Shown: positions 26,455 to 36,391 of the stretch, in pieces | Position numbering within the stretch: position 1 is the stretch's first letter | How the letters are laid out: each line of letters opens with the position of its first letter | Assembly (NCBI GenBank): GCA_018673255.1 | Contig: JABHDC010000030.1 | Coordinates: forward strand, 12,189-76,188 | Length of the DNA: 64,000 nucleotides | From: Gemmatimonadota bacterium | Lineage (GTDB): Bacteria > Latescibacterota > UBA2968 > UBA8231 | Direction of reading: 5' to 3' | Notes under the pieces: generated by a model | Database searches by the model: none | The model's input: the letters and a program-made list of their open reading frames with translations, nothing else | What the model was told of the DNA's origin: nothing | Program-made: the position numbers and the translations under genes

Positions 26455-28491
26455 ATGCAAAGCAGATTCCTGTACGTCGGATCCGCACAGAACGATCTGG
26501 TACAGGTCGCCACTGACTGTGGGATCTCCATGTTGAGATGTGTCGATCTGGCCCAGGCCATCGACACGGCGCCCGGCGGCGGGGCCGTGCTCTGTCTGGC
26601 CGATGACTATCCCGTGCCTGGCGCCATCGTGTCAGAGGCGCTGCTGCAGCAGGCGGTGACTAAGGGTGTGCGGTTATACCTGGAGTATCCGGCCGAATTG
26701 CCAGGTATCCAGTTGGGGGAGCCCCAACCGACGCAGTGGGAACGTGCTGTCGTGGCGTCAGACTTCTTCGCCCCCGATCTGACAGCGTCCCGGATCCTGG
26801 CCTTGCACGGTTGCTGGTATCTGCCCCTCGACGGTGTCGATTCGACGCCCCATATGGCTGTCGCACGAGTCGCCGGCTACCACGAGGCCGTATACGGTCT
26901 GCCACCAGAGGCTGAGCCGCTGCTGTTCGAGTATTGCGAACACACACTGGTGGCGACGACGAAGCTGAGCCAGTTCGTCACCGGTCGATATGGACCCTCA
27001 CCTGCCTGGGCGGTCATCTGGCATCGATTGCTCAGCTGGCTGCAGCCGGATGCAGTCATCGGGCCCCTGACCTGGGAGCCGGCGGTGGGTCTGAGTGCTA
27101 CGTCGGGTACGACGCTGCCCGAAGATGCCGAGATGAGGGCCTTCGATCGATCCGTTGGCTGGTTCAATGACCATGCCCTCTACAGCATCGACTGGAAGAA
27201 GGGGGTCATCGAAGGATTCGAAGCCGGCATCGACCACTGTGGACGCCAGCTGAGGCGGACTTGGCCGCGGGGTGATTGCATCGGCGAGTCGGCCATGCTC
27301 TTCGCCTGGGACTGGGCCGTGCGGGGGAATCCGTCCTCGCGACAACGCGCCGGACAGGTCCTCGACTACGTCCTGTCCGCGCCGGACTTCTACCACGATG
27401 ACCCGACCGATCCGGCATATGGGATGACGAACTGGTTTGAACGGGGTGGTGTCTTCTACGGCGACGACAATGCACGAGTGCTCATGCCAGCGCTGACCGT
27501 GGCGGGTCTCGTCGATGACGATCGCTGGGACGAGCGCATCCTGCGATCGATTCTGTCGAATCTGCGCACGACGGGCGCGCTGGGATTTCGACGCCCCCGG
27601 ATCAATCTGGAGAATCTACACGAGCAAGGCGGTTGGGCCTTCTTCCAGGACGAAGAGCACATCCACTACGCCCCACACTACCAGGCGTATCTGTGGGCGA
27701 CCTTTCTCTGGGCCCATGCCCTGACCGGAGACGATGAGCTGCTGAGCAAACCACGGGAAGCCATCGGTCGCACGATGGCCCAGTATCCAGATGGCTGGCG
27801 CTGGACCAATGGGATTGCCCAGGAAAAGGCGCGCATGCTGCTGCCACTCAGCTTCCTGGTCCACGTCGACGACACACCCCAGCACCGTGGATGGCTACAG
27901 CAGATGTGCGATGAGATCATCGGTCTCATGCATCCCTGTGGAGCGATCGGTGAGCAGCTCGGTGAGCTGGGGCAGGGTGCCTATGGCCCGCCCGCCTCGA
28001 ATGAAGCATACGGCACGAGCGAGGCCCCACTGATCCAGAAGAATGGAGATGCCGCGTGTGATCTGTTGTACACGACGAACTTCGCCTTCCTCGGATTGCA
28101 CGAGGCGGCCGCCGTGCTGGATGATCCCAAGGTGTCTGCCGCCGTCGACCGTCTCGCCGATTTCCTCTGTCGCATCCAGGTGCGATCGCAGGCTCAGCCG
28201 TATCTCGACGGAGCATGGATGCGCTCCTTCGATTTCGACCTGTGGGAGTATTGGGGCAGTTCCGCCGATCTGGGCTGGGGTGCCTGGTCGGTGGAATCGG
28301 GATGGACCAATACGTGGATCCCGTCCGTGCTGGCCATGCGCAGCACGGGACGCACGCTATTTGATACGAGATTGCGTGAACGCCTATCGAGGCGATGGCC
28401 GGCCCTGCGCGACGAGATGTTCGACCGTACCCGGCCTCTGACGTTGACGACATCTGCCGGGGAGGCTGGGCCGGCGCCCGGGTCAGAGTAA
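26455..28491 (+). CDS. conserved hypothetical protein with C-terminal alpha/alpha-toroid domain
   Basis: A 678-residue protein. The first 210 or so residues form an alpha/beta domain with a GATase-like look (VLCLADDYPVPG, RLYLEYPAELPG). The rest (about 230-660) is a helical repeat domain with Gly-Asp-Trp turns, including WPRGDCIGESAMLFAWDWA and GWAFFQDEEHIHYAPHYQ, resembling alpha/alpha-toroid glycoside hydrolases or lyases. No catalytic residue is assigned. ATG at 26455 has GAGG six bases upstream; a TTG at 26449 is possible. It begins eight bases after the sulfatase stop, so they are one operon. The GATase-plus-toroid order recalls heparinase/unsaturated glycan enzymes, but I cannot name it. 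Confidence 0.65.
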   Translation: MQSRFLYVGSAQNDLVQVATDCGISMLRCVDLAQAIDTAPGGGAVLCLADDYPVPGAIVSEALLQQAVTKGVRLYLEYPAELPGIQLGEPQPTQWERAVVASDFFAPDLTASRILALHGCWYLPLDGVDSTPHMAVARVAGYHEAVYGLPPEAEPLLFEYCEHTLVATTKLSQFVTGRYGPSPAWAVIWHRLLSWLQPDAVIGPLTWEPAVGLSATSGTTLPEDAEMRAFDRSVGWFNDHALYSIDWKKGVIEGFEAGIDHCGRQLRRTWPRGDCIGESAMLFAWDWAVRGNPSSRQRAGQVLDYVLSAPDFYHDDPTDPAYGMTNWFERGGVFYGDDNARVLMPALTVAGLVDDDRWDERILRSILSNLRTTGALGFRRPRINLENLHEQGGWAFFQDEEHIHYAPHYQAYLWATFLWAHALTGDDELLSKPREAIGRTMAQYPDGWRWTNGIAQEKARMLLPLSFLVHVDDTPQHRGWLQQMCDEIIGLMHPCGAIGEQLGELGQGAYGPPASNEAYGTSEAPLIQKNGDAACDLLYTTNFAFLGLHEAAAVLDDPKVSAAVDRLADFLCRIQVRSQAQPYLDGAWMRSFDFDLWEYWGSSADLGWGAWSVESGWTNTWIPSVLAMRSTGRTLFDTRLRERLSRRWPALRDEMFDRTRPLTLTTSAGEAGPAPGSE

Positions 28492-28538
28492 CACGGGACG
28501 CTGGTCAGCATGAGGTGACGCACACTCGTGTCGTGGTG

Positions 28539-28577
28539 GATCCGCGTCGAAGGCTGGTCCCGCCTCCAACGCGGATC
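28539..28577. repeat. 9-bp inverted repeat between convergent genes
   Basis: GATCCGCGT (28539-28547) and ACGCGGATC (28569-28577) are perfect reverse complements with a 21-base loop, placed between the stops of a plus-strand gene and the minus-strand ettA. No U-tract follows on either strand, so a terminator role is only possible. Confidence 0.4.
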
Positions 28578-28590
28578 ATGTTGGCCTGTG

Positions 28591-30270
28591 TTACCGGGTG
28601 AGTTGCCGGTACTTGATCCGGTGCGGCTGATCCGCATCGGTGCCCAATCGGCGATGGCGATCCTCATCATAGTCGGTCCAATTGCCCTCCATGAATACCG
28701 AATTGGATTCACCCTCGAACGCGAGGATATGCGTGGCCACGCGATCGAGAAACCAGCGATCATGGCTGATGACGACGGCGCAACCGGCAAACCCGATCAG
28801 GGCTTCCTCCAGGGCGCGCATGGTATTGACGTCGAGATCGTTCGTGGGTTCGTCGAGGAGCAGTAGGTTGGCGCCTTCCTTGAGAATCCGTGCCAGGTGG
28901 ACGCGGTTGCGTTCACCACCGGACAGGTTGCCGACGAGTTTCTGCTGATCGGCGCCGCCGAAATTGAAGCGACTCACGTACGCACGGGAGTTGATCGTGC
29001 GGTCGCCCAACTCGATCTCTTCCTGGCCACCTGAGATCTCATCATATACTGACTTGTCCGCAGTCAGCACTTCGCGGCTCTGGTCCACGTAGGCAAGGGT
29101 CACCGTTTCACCGATGCGCAGTTCGCCCTGGTCGGGCGTCTCCTGGCCGGTGATCATGCGAAAGAGGGTGGTCTTACCGGCGCCGTTGGGACCGATGACA
29201 CCGATGATTCCGCCTGGGGGCAAGGCAAAGGTCAGATTCTCGAATAGCAGTCTGTCGCCAAAGCCTTTGCTCACGCCCTTGGATTCCACCACGACATCTC
29301 CAAGTCGAGGTCCCGGTGGAATGTAGATCTGCAGGTCCTGATCCTGCCGCGAGCGATCCTGATTGAGCAGTTCCTCGTAAGCGCGCACACGAGCCTTGTT
29401 CTTCGCCTGGCGAGCTTTCGGCGCCATGCGAACCCACTCCAGTTCACGCTGCAGCGTGCGTTTGCGATCGCCCTCGCTGCGTTCCTCCAAATCGAGACGC
29501 TGTTGCTTCTGCTCGAGCCACGAAGTGTAGTTGCCCTTGAAGGGGAGCCCCTCGCCGCGATCCAGTTCGAGGATCCATCCAGCCACATTGTCGAGAAAGT
29601 AGCGATCGTGTGTGACGGCGATGACGGTGCCCTCGTACGCCTGCAGGTGGTGCTCGAGCCAGGCGATGGAGCCCGCATCCAGGTGGTTTGTCGGCTCGTC
29701 CAACAACAGGATGTCTGGCTTCCTGAGCAGGAGGCGACACAGGGCCACGCGGCGCCTTTCACCACCTGAGATCACATCGACGAGTGCATCCTCGGGTGGG
29801 CAGCGCAAGGCATCCATCGCCTGTTCCAGACGGGAATCCAGATCCCAGGCATGGGCGGCCTCGATCTTCTCGGCCAGCTTCGTCTGCAAGGCGATGAGAT
29901 CATTCATCTCCTCGTCGGACATGGGCTCGGCGAATTTCTCATTCACCTGCTCGTATTCCTTCACCAGGTCGACCGTTTCCTGCAGGCCCTCTTCCACGAT
30001 CTGGCGCACCGTCTTGCCTGCCGTCAGATCCGGCTCCTGTTCGAGGAAACCGATCGTGTGACCGGGGGCGATGTGGGTCTCCCCATCGAAGTTGGTGTCG
30101 GCACCGGCCAGGATACGCAGCAGGGTGCTCTTGCCGGATCCATTGAGGCCGAGGACGCCGATCTTGGCGCCATAGAAATAGGAGAGGGAGATGTCCTTGA
30201 GGATCTGCTTGCGGTTGATCGTCTTGGACACCCGCACCATCGAGTAGATGATCTTTTCAGCTTCTGACAT
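28591..30270 (-). CDS. ettA: energy-dependent translational throttle protein EttA (ABC-F)
   Basis: A 559-residue ABC-F protein with two ATPase domains and no membrane domain. Walker A motifs are GLNGSGKST (about 40) and GPNGAGKTT (about 355); signatures are ISGGERRRV and LSGGERNRV; Walker B regions are LLLDEPTNHLD and LLLDEPTNDLD. The linker between domains (KRTLQRELEWVRMAPKARQAK) and the opening KIIYSMVRVSK are typical of EttA. It binds the ribosomal E site and gates the first elongation steps according to ATP/ADP ratio. Length matches the family (about 555). Confidence 0.95.
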   Translation of the reverse strand: MSEAEKIIYSMVRVSKTINRKQILKDISLSYFYGAKIGVLGLNGSGKSTLLRILAGADTNFDGETHIAPGHTIGFLEQEPDLTAGKTVRQIVEEGLQETVDLVKEYEQVNEKFAEPMSDEEMNDLIALQTKLAEKIEAAHAWDLDSRLEQAMDALRCPPEDALVDVISGGERRRVALCRLLLRKPDILLLDEPTNHLDAGSIAWLEHHLQAYEGTVIAVTHDRYFLDNVAGWILELDRGEGLPFKGNYTSWLEQKQQRLDLEERSEGDRKRTLQRELEWVRMAPKARQAKNKARVRAYEELLNQDRSRQDQDLQIYIPPGPRLGDVVVESKGVSKGFGDRLLFENLTFALPPGGIIGVIGPNGAGKTTLFRMITGQETPDQGELRIGETVTLAYVDQSREVLTADKSVYDEISGGQEEIELGDRTINSRAYVSRFNFGGADQQKLVGNLSGGERNRVHLARILKEGANLLLLDEPTNDLDVNTMRALEEALIGFAGCAVVISHDRWFLDRVATHILAFEGESNSVFMEGNWTDYDEDRHRRLGTDADQPHRIKYRQLTR

Positions 30271-30342
30271 GCTCAGGATGCTCAGTTGGCGAAGAGTTTC
30301 TGGGTGGAAAAAGAGTTTCTGGATGGGAAATGGGGCAGCCCC

Positions 30343-30377
30343 AAAAGAAAAGCCCCCACCTGCGAATGCGGTAGGGG
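30343..30377 (-). terminator. Rho-independent terminator after ppx
   Basis: On the minus strand CCCCTACC (30377-30370) pairs with GGTGGGGG (30360-30353) with one bulged base and a nine-base loop, followed by CTTTTCTTTT. It lies 50 bases beyond the ppx stop. Confidence 0.65.
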
Positions 30378-30426
30378 AAAACGATATGGTGCGTGGCCCG
30401 CCGGGTTGGGGGTCCTGTGCTGCGGC

Positions 30427-31965
30427 CTAATCCGAGGGGGCCGCCATACTGTCGAGCCGGACACTGCGGCCGAAGGTGCTCTCCACCAGAGGGAGTGCAT
30501 TGCGTTCGGTTTCCCAGATCTCGACGGCGGGATGTTCGTCGGCCACGAGTGTAATGCGCAGCGACTCGTCGTCCCAGCCAACGATGACATCGTTGACGGC
30601 CGCATTCCGACCGCGCTCGAGGAACTCGGCCAGTCGCAGGATGGCGGCCAGCGAGCGTAGTGTCTTCTCGTCTGCTGGACCGAGTACCGATTCGTAGCCG
30701 TCGATGCTGGGCGTGCCCTTACGGTGGTATCGTGCGAGCAGCGCGATGAGGCAGATCTCGCGCCGCGAATAGCCGGACAATCCATTGTAGTGGATGAGGG
30801 TCTGCGAGTGCTTGTGATGACCGTCGTAGGCGATGATGGTGCCCAGATCGTGCAGCAGTGCCGCCGCGTCGAGCAATTCCCGCTCACACGTCCCGCCTTT
30901 GTGCAATGGCATCAGTTGATCGAACAGGCGGCTGGCCAGATACCGGACGTGATTCGCGTGGGTCTTCTGGTAGCCGTACGTGCGGGCAAGATTCAGTACC
31001 GCAAAGCGGCGCACATCGGGAATGACTGGATAGGGCAGGTGATCCCAGAAGTGTTCGAGAAACAGTCCCTCTCGAAGGCCACTGGCCGAGATGGCCAGTT
31101 CGCTGACGCCGAGCGTGTCGAGCACACCGCGCACGACCAGGGCGCCGGCGAGGATGATATCCGCACGGTCTGTGCTCAATCCGTCCATCCGTTGCCGCCT
31201 GGCCAGCGTGAGCTTGCGGAAGTTGGCGATGCTCGTATCGAGAGATTCTCGCGTGAGCAGGAATCCGTGCAACGTACTGAGTGGGCTCTGCTGCCGGACC
31301 GTCTCGATCTTGGCCAGATTGCGGATCGTGCCACCCAATCCCACCAGGTGACGGCCTCGTACGGATGGCAGCCAGGTGATCGTCGCCAGCTGCCGTGCGA
31401 TCTCCTCCTCCAGGCGCGCAATCTCCTTGTCGCCGGGAGGATCCTTGCTGATGAATCGCTCTGTCAACGCCAGCGATCCGAGTCGCAGAGACGTGCCCTG
31501 TCTGTATTGCCCGGCGTCAATCTGGCTCAGTTGAGCTGAACCACCGCCGATATCGAGAATGACGCCGTCATCCACGGGGATTTCGTTCAGGGCGCCGATG
31601 ACCCCGTAGAAGGCTTCTCGTTCGCCATCCAGAATTCGCAGTTGCAGACCCAGTTCGTCGCGCACGCGCTCAACGAAGGCGGCGCCATTGGCTGCATCAC
31701 GGACAGCACTGGTCGCCGTGGCCAGAATCACATCCGTCTTCGTGCTGTCGCAGAATCGCCCGAACAGACGCAATGTCGAATAGGCTCTGCCAATGGCCTC
31801 ATCGCTGAGGCCTTCCTCCGTCATGCCCTGGCGCAGGCGCACGACTTCACGGATCTCGTCGATGAGGCGATACGAGTATCCCGGTATGGCCTCCATCACG
31901 ATGAGGCGAGCCGTGTTGGAGCCGAGATCGATGACGGCGACGCGTTGCGGTGTGACTGAATTCAT
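30427..31965 (-). CDS. ppx: exopolyphosphatase / pppGpp phosphohydrolase
   Basis: A 512-residue Ppx/GppA family enzyme. The N-terminal actin-like ASKHA phosphatase domain has VIDLGSNTARLIVME (phosphate-binding loop) and the second nucleotide loop VILDIGGGSAQL. The C-terminal part holds an HD-type helical domain, with AALLHDLGTIIAYDGHHKHS. It degrades polyphosphate and possibly pppGpp, linking phosphate storage with stress signalling. Length fits long Ppx (about 500). Next to ettA, separated by a terminator, so separately transcribed. Choice between ppx and gppA is by convention. Confidence 0.9.
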   Translation of the reverse strand: MNSVTPQRVAVIDLGSNTARLIVMEAIPGYSYRLIDEIREVVRLRQGMTEEGLSDEAIGRAYSTLRLFGRFCDSTKTDVILATATSAVRDAANGAAFVERVRDELGLQLRILDGEREAFYGVIGALNEIPVDDGVILDIGGGSAQLSQIDAGQYRQGTSLRLGSLALTERFISKDPPGDKEIARLEEEIARQLATITWLPSVRGRHLVGLGGTIRNLAKIETVRQQSPLSTLHGFLLTRESLDTSIANFRKLTLARRQRMDGLSTDRADIILAGALVVRGVLDTLGVSELAISASGLREGLFLEHFWDHLPYPVIPDVRRFAVLNLARTYGYQKTHANHVRYLASRLFDQLMPLHKGGTCERELLDAAALLHDLGTIIAYDGHHKHSQTLIHYNGLSGYSRREICLIALLARYHRKGTPSIDGYESVLGPADEKTLRSLAAILRLAEFLERGRNAAVNDVIVGWDDESLRITLVADEHPAVEIWETERNALPLVESTFGRSVRLDSMAAPSD

Positions 31966-32008
31966 GTGAGGATCCTACGTCGTCGGATCGAAGACGACAA
32001 GCGGCCCG

Positions 32009-33883
32009 TCACCGATCGCTGAACTGGATGACGCCGAAGCGGGCTGGTTGCCGCAGGTCGTGGAAGGTCGGTGACCAGGCCTGGAGCCCACCGCATCGAC
32101 GCGCGTGTTCTGCCCAGATCTGTGAACCGGGTGCACCGTGTTCCTCGTCCAGCTGCCAACTGCGCTCGTGGACGAGGTCTTCCCAGGCAGCGGGAGTGAG
32201 ACCGAGTTGCGCCTGCGCTTCTGCTGGCGTGTAGTAGGCGGGCAGCGGGCCCACCGGGCGCGGGGTCTCCATGCGGTAAAGGCCGAGTCGCCATTGCTGG
32301 TCGGGGCGTGGCGGCAGCGCAGCACGAGCGCTATTGCCTGAAGGGCTGCTGCCAGCGCTCAATACCTGCCAGGGGATGCGGATCTCTGCCTGGTAGCCGA
32401 CATCGACGGTGCTTGTCACCGGTTCAAGTGCCGAATCGACCCACTCGAGGGTGCCGTCCACGTGAATGGCATGGCTGACCTCGGGGGCGTCGAAGCGGAT
32501 CCAGCTCATGGTGGGTGACCACGGGTTGAAGTCGAGGGGTGCCGCCGGGACCAGCTGCAGCACATCGACCATGGTATTGGCCGGGGAGAGGCTGAACTCG
32601 TAGAACAGCACTTCGTCACCCCCGTCATCCACGAACAGACGGATGCCTTCATCGGCCAGCAGTGTGGTGCTGTCGCGTGGTAGATCCCGGGCCCATACAT
32701 CCGGATCCTGTACATCCAACAGAATGTAGAGCGCCTCAGTCGACCACAGGACACGTGCGTGTGTTGCGGCCAATGGCTGCTCGTGCGCACAGTCCGCGGC
32801 CCGGTCCAAACCCGTCACATTGTCGACGAAGGGGCCCAGTACATTCGCCTGCTGCCAGGCGGGTTCGTCCCCCATGCCATCGATCCTGATCGCGGCGTCC
32901 CCAATTCGGTGTACGCTCGCCACAGGTACTTGCTCGTGCACAGGTGTGCCTTCGATGCGCGAGAAGGGCTGAATCGCCACGCCGATGAGCACGGCACTGA
33001 TGGCCAGTGTCGTCACCGTCAGCCCTCGCCGCACCGGATCCAGGACACTGCCCACGACCAGCAGGAAAGCAGGCATCAGCGGGATGCCTTCCTGCGGTGT
33101 GACCCAGTGCACGGCCTTCAGGTTGGTGTGCTCGTCCCAGAAGGGGTAGTATGGATAGCTGCCAAACCAGCTGGACAAGGTGACGGGATCCACCAGGAGC
33201 AGGGGCAAGAGGATCACGCTGGCGGCGAGGGCGGCAACATGCACAATGCGAATCTGCGAAGCGCCCTCTTCGCGCAGTCGCAGCCAGCTGGCTGCCGGCA
33301 GTACGCCGGCAAAGGCACCGATGCCGTTGAGAAAGGGATCGGAGAAATCCAGGTAGTGTGTGCGTTCCTCGAGAAGCCAGGCGTGCAGCCCGTAATGCTG
33401 CCAGGCCTCGTCGATCAATCCCAGGACACAGGCGATGACGAAGGCCAGTTGCGGCCGGCGCCCGCGTCCGATCGCCACACTCAATAGAGCGCCGATCAAC
33501 GCATACTGGGCGAAGTGCACCAGTTCCGTCGTGTAGACGATGATGATCTTCCAAGCCAGCCAGGCCAGTGCGCCACACAATGCCCAGGCGGGAATGAGAC
33601 CAATGAGGGCCAATGCGCCAAAACGTGAGGCCCGGCGCAGGATTGTGATGAGTGCAGCCAGGAACAGGCCCCCGAGGATTCCGGCCAGGACCCGTTCGCC
33701 GATCATGAAACCCGTCTGCCCACCTTCTTCACTCAGAGAACCGGGCAGTCGCGCCCATTCCACCATGACGCTCACGATATCCAGACCGGTCCCGTGGCCC
33801 AGGCTCAGCAACGCCCATACACTCAGGGCCAGCACGAGCCAGAGGCGCTGTACGGGGGGATGGGTCGAGGTGGAGTCCTGCAT
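32009..33883 (-). CDS. VanZ-like membrane protein fused to a CBM9/DOMON-type domain
   Basis: A 624-residue protein with two halves. Residues about 15-315 form roughly nine hydrophobic segments with the VanZ-like signature, HFAQYALIGALLS then LGLIDEAWQHYG and YLDFSDPFLNGIGAF. Residues about 330-620 form a carbohydrate-binding family 9-like beta-sandwich: IDGMGDEPAWQQA at its start, ALYILLDVQDPDVWA in the middle and the typical closing ARFGVIQFSD. CBM9-like domains bind sugars or haem-type ligands at the outer face of the membrane. The fusion suggests a membrane sensor or envelope glycan-binding protein. Its start is only 45 bases from the divergent TPR gene. Confidence 0.8.
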   Translation of the reverse strand: MQDSTSTHPPVQRLWLVLALSVWALLSLGHGTGLDIVSVMVEWARLPGSLSEEGGQTGFMIGERVLAGILGGLFLAALITILRRASRFGALALIGLIPAWALCGALAWLAWKIIIVYTTELVHFAQYALIGALLSVAIGRGRRPQLAFVIACVLGLIDEAWQHYGLHAWLLEERTHYLDFSDPFLNGIGAFAGVLPAASWLRLREEGASQIRIVHVAALAASVILLPLLLVDPVTLSSWFGSYPYYPFWDEHTNLKAVHWVTPQEGIPLMPAFLLVVGSVLDPVRRGLTVTTLAISAVLIGVAIQPFSRIEGTPVHEQVPVASVHRIGDAAIRIDGMGDEPAWQQANVLGPFVDNVTGLDRAADCAHEQPLAATHARVLWSTEALYILLDVQDPDVWARDLPRDSTTLLADEGIRLFVDDGGDEVLFYEFSLSPANTMVDVLQLVPAAPLDFNPWSPTMSWIRFDAPEVSHAIHVDGTLEWVDSALEPVTSTVDVGYQAEIRIPWQVLSAGSSPSGNSARAALPPRPDQQWRLGLYRMETPRPVGPLPAYYTPAEAQAQLGLTPAAWEDLVHERSWQLDEEHGAPGSQIWAEHARRCGGLQAWSPTFHDLRQPARFGVIQFSDR

Positions 33884-33928
33884 GAATGGTTGCCAGTGTC
33901 GGGTAGATGGCAGGAAGAAGGCAGGCCA

Positions 33929-36199
33929 ATGAGGCGCACCGGGCGGTGTGGGTCAAGTTGGCCAGTGGCGATTGTCCTTCTGGGCATCCTCGCCTATCTA
34001 CCCAGCCTCGAGGGCGTCTTCGTCTTTGACGATCTGCCCTGGATTCTCGACAACGAGGATCTGCAGCATCTGTGGCCACCCTGGGCGGCTGCACGCGGTA
34101 CATCACGGCCCCTCTTGTTCTTCACACTTGCTCTCAATCACGCCATCAGCGGGTTGCAGCCCTGGTCCTACCATGTGGCCAATCTCGGCATCCATCTTGG
34201 GACGGCCCTGCTGCTATTTGGTGTGCTGCGCAGAAGTCTGTGCAGCGAACGTGTCGCTGCGAGTCTGCCACACATCAGTGGCCAGACACTGGCTGGAAGC
34301 ACGGCACTGTTGTGGGTCGTGCATCCTCTCACCACGCAGGCTGTGACCTATGTCATCCAGCGCGGCGAGTCGCTTGCCAGTCTCCTGATGGTGCTGTCGA
34401 TCTACGCTCTGGTCCGTAGTCGCTGCCGCGGTACATCGGCACCGACCTCCGAGCGGGTGTGGTGGGCATTGGTTGTGGTCAGCTGGTGGGCCGCAATGGC
34501 GACGAAAGAGATCGCCGTCACCTTGCCGGTGCTGCTGGTCCTCTTTGATGGTCTTGTTCTCACCGGGTGTTTCGAGACCACCTGGCGGGAACGGCGTCAT
34601 CTGTATCTGGCACTCTGGTTACCGATCGGGCTCGGCATCATCTCCCTGCTGATTCTGCGTCCCCAACATCTGCCTGGCCTGGTGCGAGGAGACGCGGAGG
34701 CCTTCGGCCGCATCGACTATCTCATCAGCCAACCGGGTGTCATCCTCCAGTATCTCCGGATGACCATCTGGCCACGAGGTCTGCAGGTGGATCACGGCTG
34801 GCCCGTGGCGTCCCTCACGCAGGCCCTGGTCCCGATCCTCATGGCATTCTTGGCGATCGGCGTGACCCTCGTGGGTCTGGTCCGTCGCCGCCCCTGGAGC
34901 TTCGGCGGGATCTGGTTCCTCTGCATACTGGCGCCCACATCGAGTCTGGTCCCCCTGCGTGATCTGCTTGTCGAGCACCGCATGTATCTGCCGCTCGTGG
35001 CCCCGCTCTTCGGGCTGAGTTGGCTGGTGGCGAATCTGCGAGACTCGCGCGTCCGGTGGGGAATACTCGGTCTGGCTGTCTGCATACTGGGGCTCACGAC
35101 GGCGGCCCGGAATCGGGACTACCACAGTGAACTGGCCCTCTGGGCACAGGCGACGGGGGAGACCCACAATGCCCGTCGCTTCTACAACCTTCAGCTGGAG
35201 TTCGTCGTCGATGAGGGGGGCGTACTCGATGGTCCGCTGCTCAGTGCAGTCGAAGCTGCCGCTGACCTGCGTCCGGCGGCACGCGCGCTGCAGAGCGGCG
35301 ATGCTGCCGGAGCGCTGCAGCTGCTTGCGGGGTCGCAATACCCAGTGGCGGAGTATCCAGCTGCAGCGAATCTGAGAGGTCTGGCCCTGTGGATGTCGGG
35401 ACACACCGATCAGGCCGTCACACAGTGGAATCGACCGGATGCTCTGCCGGCGGCAAGAGCAAATCTCGCCGTCGCTTCGTGGCTGTCGGGTGATTTGATG
35501 CAAGCCGAGAGGCTGCTCGCCGGTCTGTCCGCAGAGGCCACGAACATCCCCGAGGTCTATTACAATCTGGGAACACTGTGGGCCAGACTCGGCAGACTCA
35601 GCGATGCTCGTCAGCCCCTTCAGCGTGCGCTGGCCCTGCGGCCGACGATGGCGGCAGCGATGAACAATCTGGGTGCCATCGAAGAGGGGCTCGGCCTGAC
35701 AGGAACAGCCATCGTCTGGTACGATCAGGCCCTTGCCCGTGACCACGAGACGGGCCGACTCAACCGCGGGCTACTGCACGTACGGCAACGGTACTACAAG
35801 CTGGCGCTGCCATTGCTGGACCGGCTGATGGAGGTCCGCCCCGATGCGCGCACGGCCAATGCGCGCGCGCTGGCGCGATATTTCACCGGTAAACTGGAGG
35901 GGGCCGCCCAGGATCTGCAGTTTGCGCGTCAGCGAGGGGTGACGGCTGCCCTCGACAACAATCTCGGGTGTGTGCAGATGGCGCTGGGTGATCTGGAGGG
36001 CGCTCGACGACTGTTCGAAAGTGCGCTCTCACAGGCCCCGGCGCACAGCGCGGCACATCACAATCTGGGCAAATTGCTGGTGAGTATGGGCCAGCCTGAG
36101 CGGGCGATCGAACACTTGCGGCAGGCAGCGCGAGCCCGTCCGGATGATGCGGGAACTGCCGCAAACCTGGCAGAGGCCGAGAGGTTGTCGCGGCGCTGA
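33929..36199 (+). CDS. TMTC-like membrane protein with tetratricopeptide repeats
   Basis: A 756-residue protein. The N-terminal half (about 15-400) has ten or so membrane segments with FVFDDLPWILDN, the double-Asp pattern of GT-C type enzymes of the TMTC/DUF1736 class, and TTQAVTYVIQRGESLASL. The C-terminal half is TPR repeats (about 500-756: EVYYNLGTLWARLGRL, AAMNNLGAIEEGLGL, AAHHNLGKLLVSMGQP). Eukaryotic TMTCs are O-mannosyltransferases; bacterial relatives are of unknown activity. The frame opens earlier, but ATG at 33929 places the first membrane segment at the N-terminus. It is divergent from the VanZ-CBM9 gene, with a 45-base shared promoter region. Confidence 0.82.
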   Translation: MRRTGRCGSSWPVAIVLLGILAYLPSLEGVFVFDDLPWILDNEDLQHLWPPWAAARGTSRPLLFFTLALNHAISGLQPWSYHVANLGIHLGTALLLFGVLRRSLCSERVAASLPHISGQTLAGSTALLWVVHPLTTQAVTYVIQRGESLASLLMVLSIYALVRSRCRGTSAPTSERVWWALVVVSWWAAMATKEIAVTLPVLLVLFDGLVLTGCFETTWRERRHLYLALWLPIGLGIISLLILRPQHLPGLVRGDAEAFGRIDYLISQPGVILQYLRMTIWPRGLQVDHGWPVASLTQALVPILMAFLAIGVTLVGLVRRRPWSFGGIWFLCILAPTSSLVPLRDLLVEHRMYLPLVAPLFGLSWLVANLRDSRVRWGILGLAVCILGLTTAARNRDYHSELALWAQATGETHNARRFYNLQLEFVVDEGGVLDGPLLSAVEAAADLRPAARALQSGDAAGALQLLAGSQYPVAEYPAAANLRGLALWMSGHTDQAVTQWNRPDALPAARANLAVASWLSGDLMQAERLLAGLSAEATNIPEVYYNLGTLWARLGRLSDARQPLQRALALRPTMAAAMNNLGAIEEGLGLTGTAIVWYDQALARDHETGRLNRGLLHVRQRYYKLALPLLDRLMEVRPDARTANARALARYFTGKLEGAAQDLQFARQRGVTAALDNNLGCVQMALGDLEGARRLFESALSQAPAHSAAHHNLGKLLVSMGQPERAIEHLRQAARARPDDAGTAANLAEAERLSRR

Positions 36200-36351
36200 G
36201 GCCAGAAAATGCTGATTCGTGCCCACGAGGGACCAACCAGTAAGAAGAAGGACAAAGAGAGACGAATTGGTAGAGGAATCACACAAGTGGCCGATGTACT
36301 GAGAGCAAAGGGCGGTGTCGGCAACGACGGCGATGTCGCCCACGGACCGAA

Positions 36352-36391
36352 AGCCGCCTTCAAGCGGCTCAAAAGCCGCGTCCTCGCGGCT
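36352..36391 (+). promoter_or_regulatory. tandem identical hairpins in the fliG leader
   Basis: AGCCGC-CTTCAA-GCGGCT (36352-36369) and AGCCGC-GTCCTC-GCGGCT (36374-36391) have the same six-base-pair stem and six-base loops, separated by four bases. Arms are interchangeable, so alternative pairings are possible. They end 26 bases before the fliG start. Confidence 0.5.

Noticed and set aside
34619..35746. Minus-strand frame of 375 codons opposite the TPR gene
   Set aside because: Shadow of TPR coding sequence, no domain.
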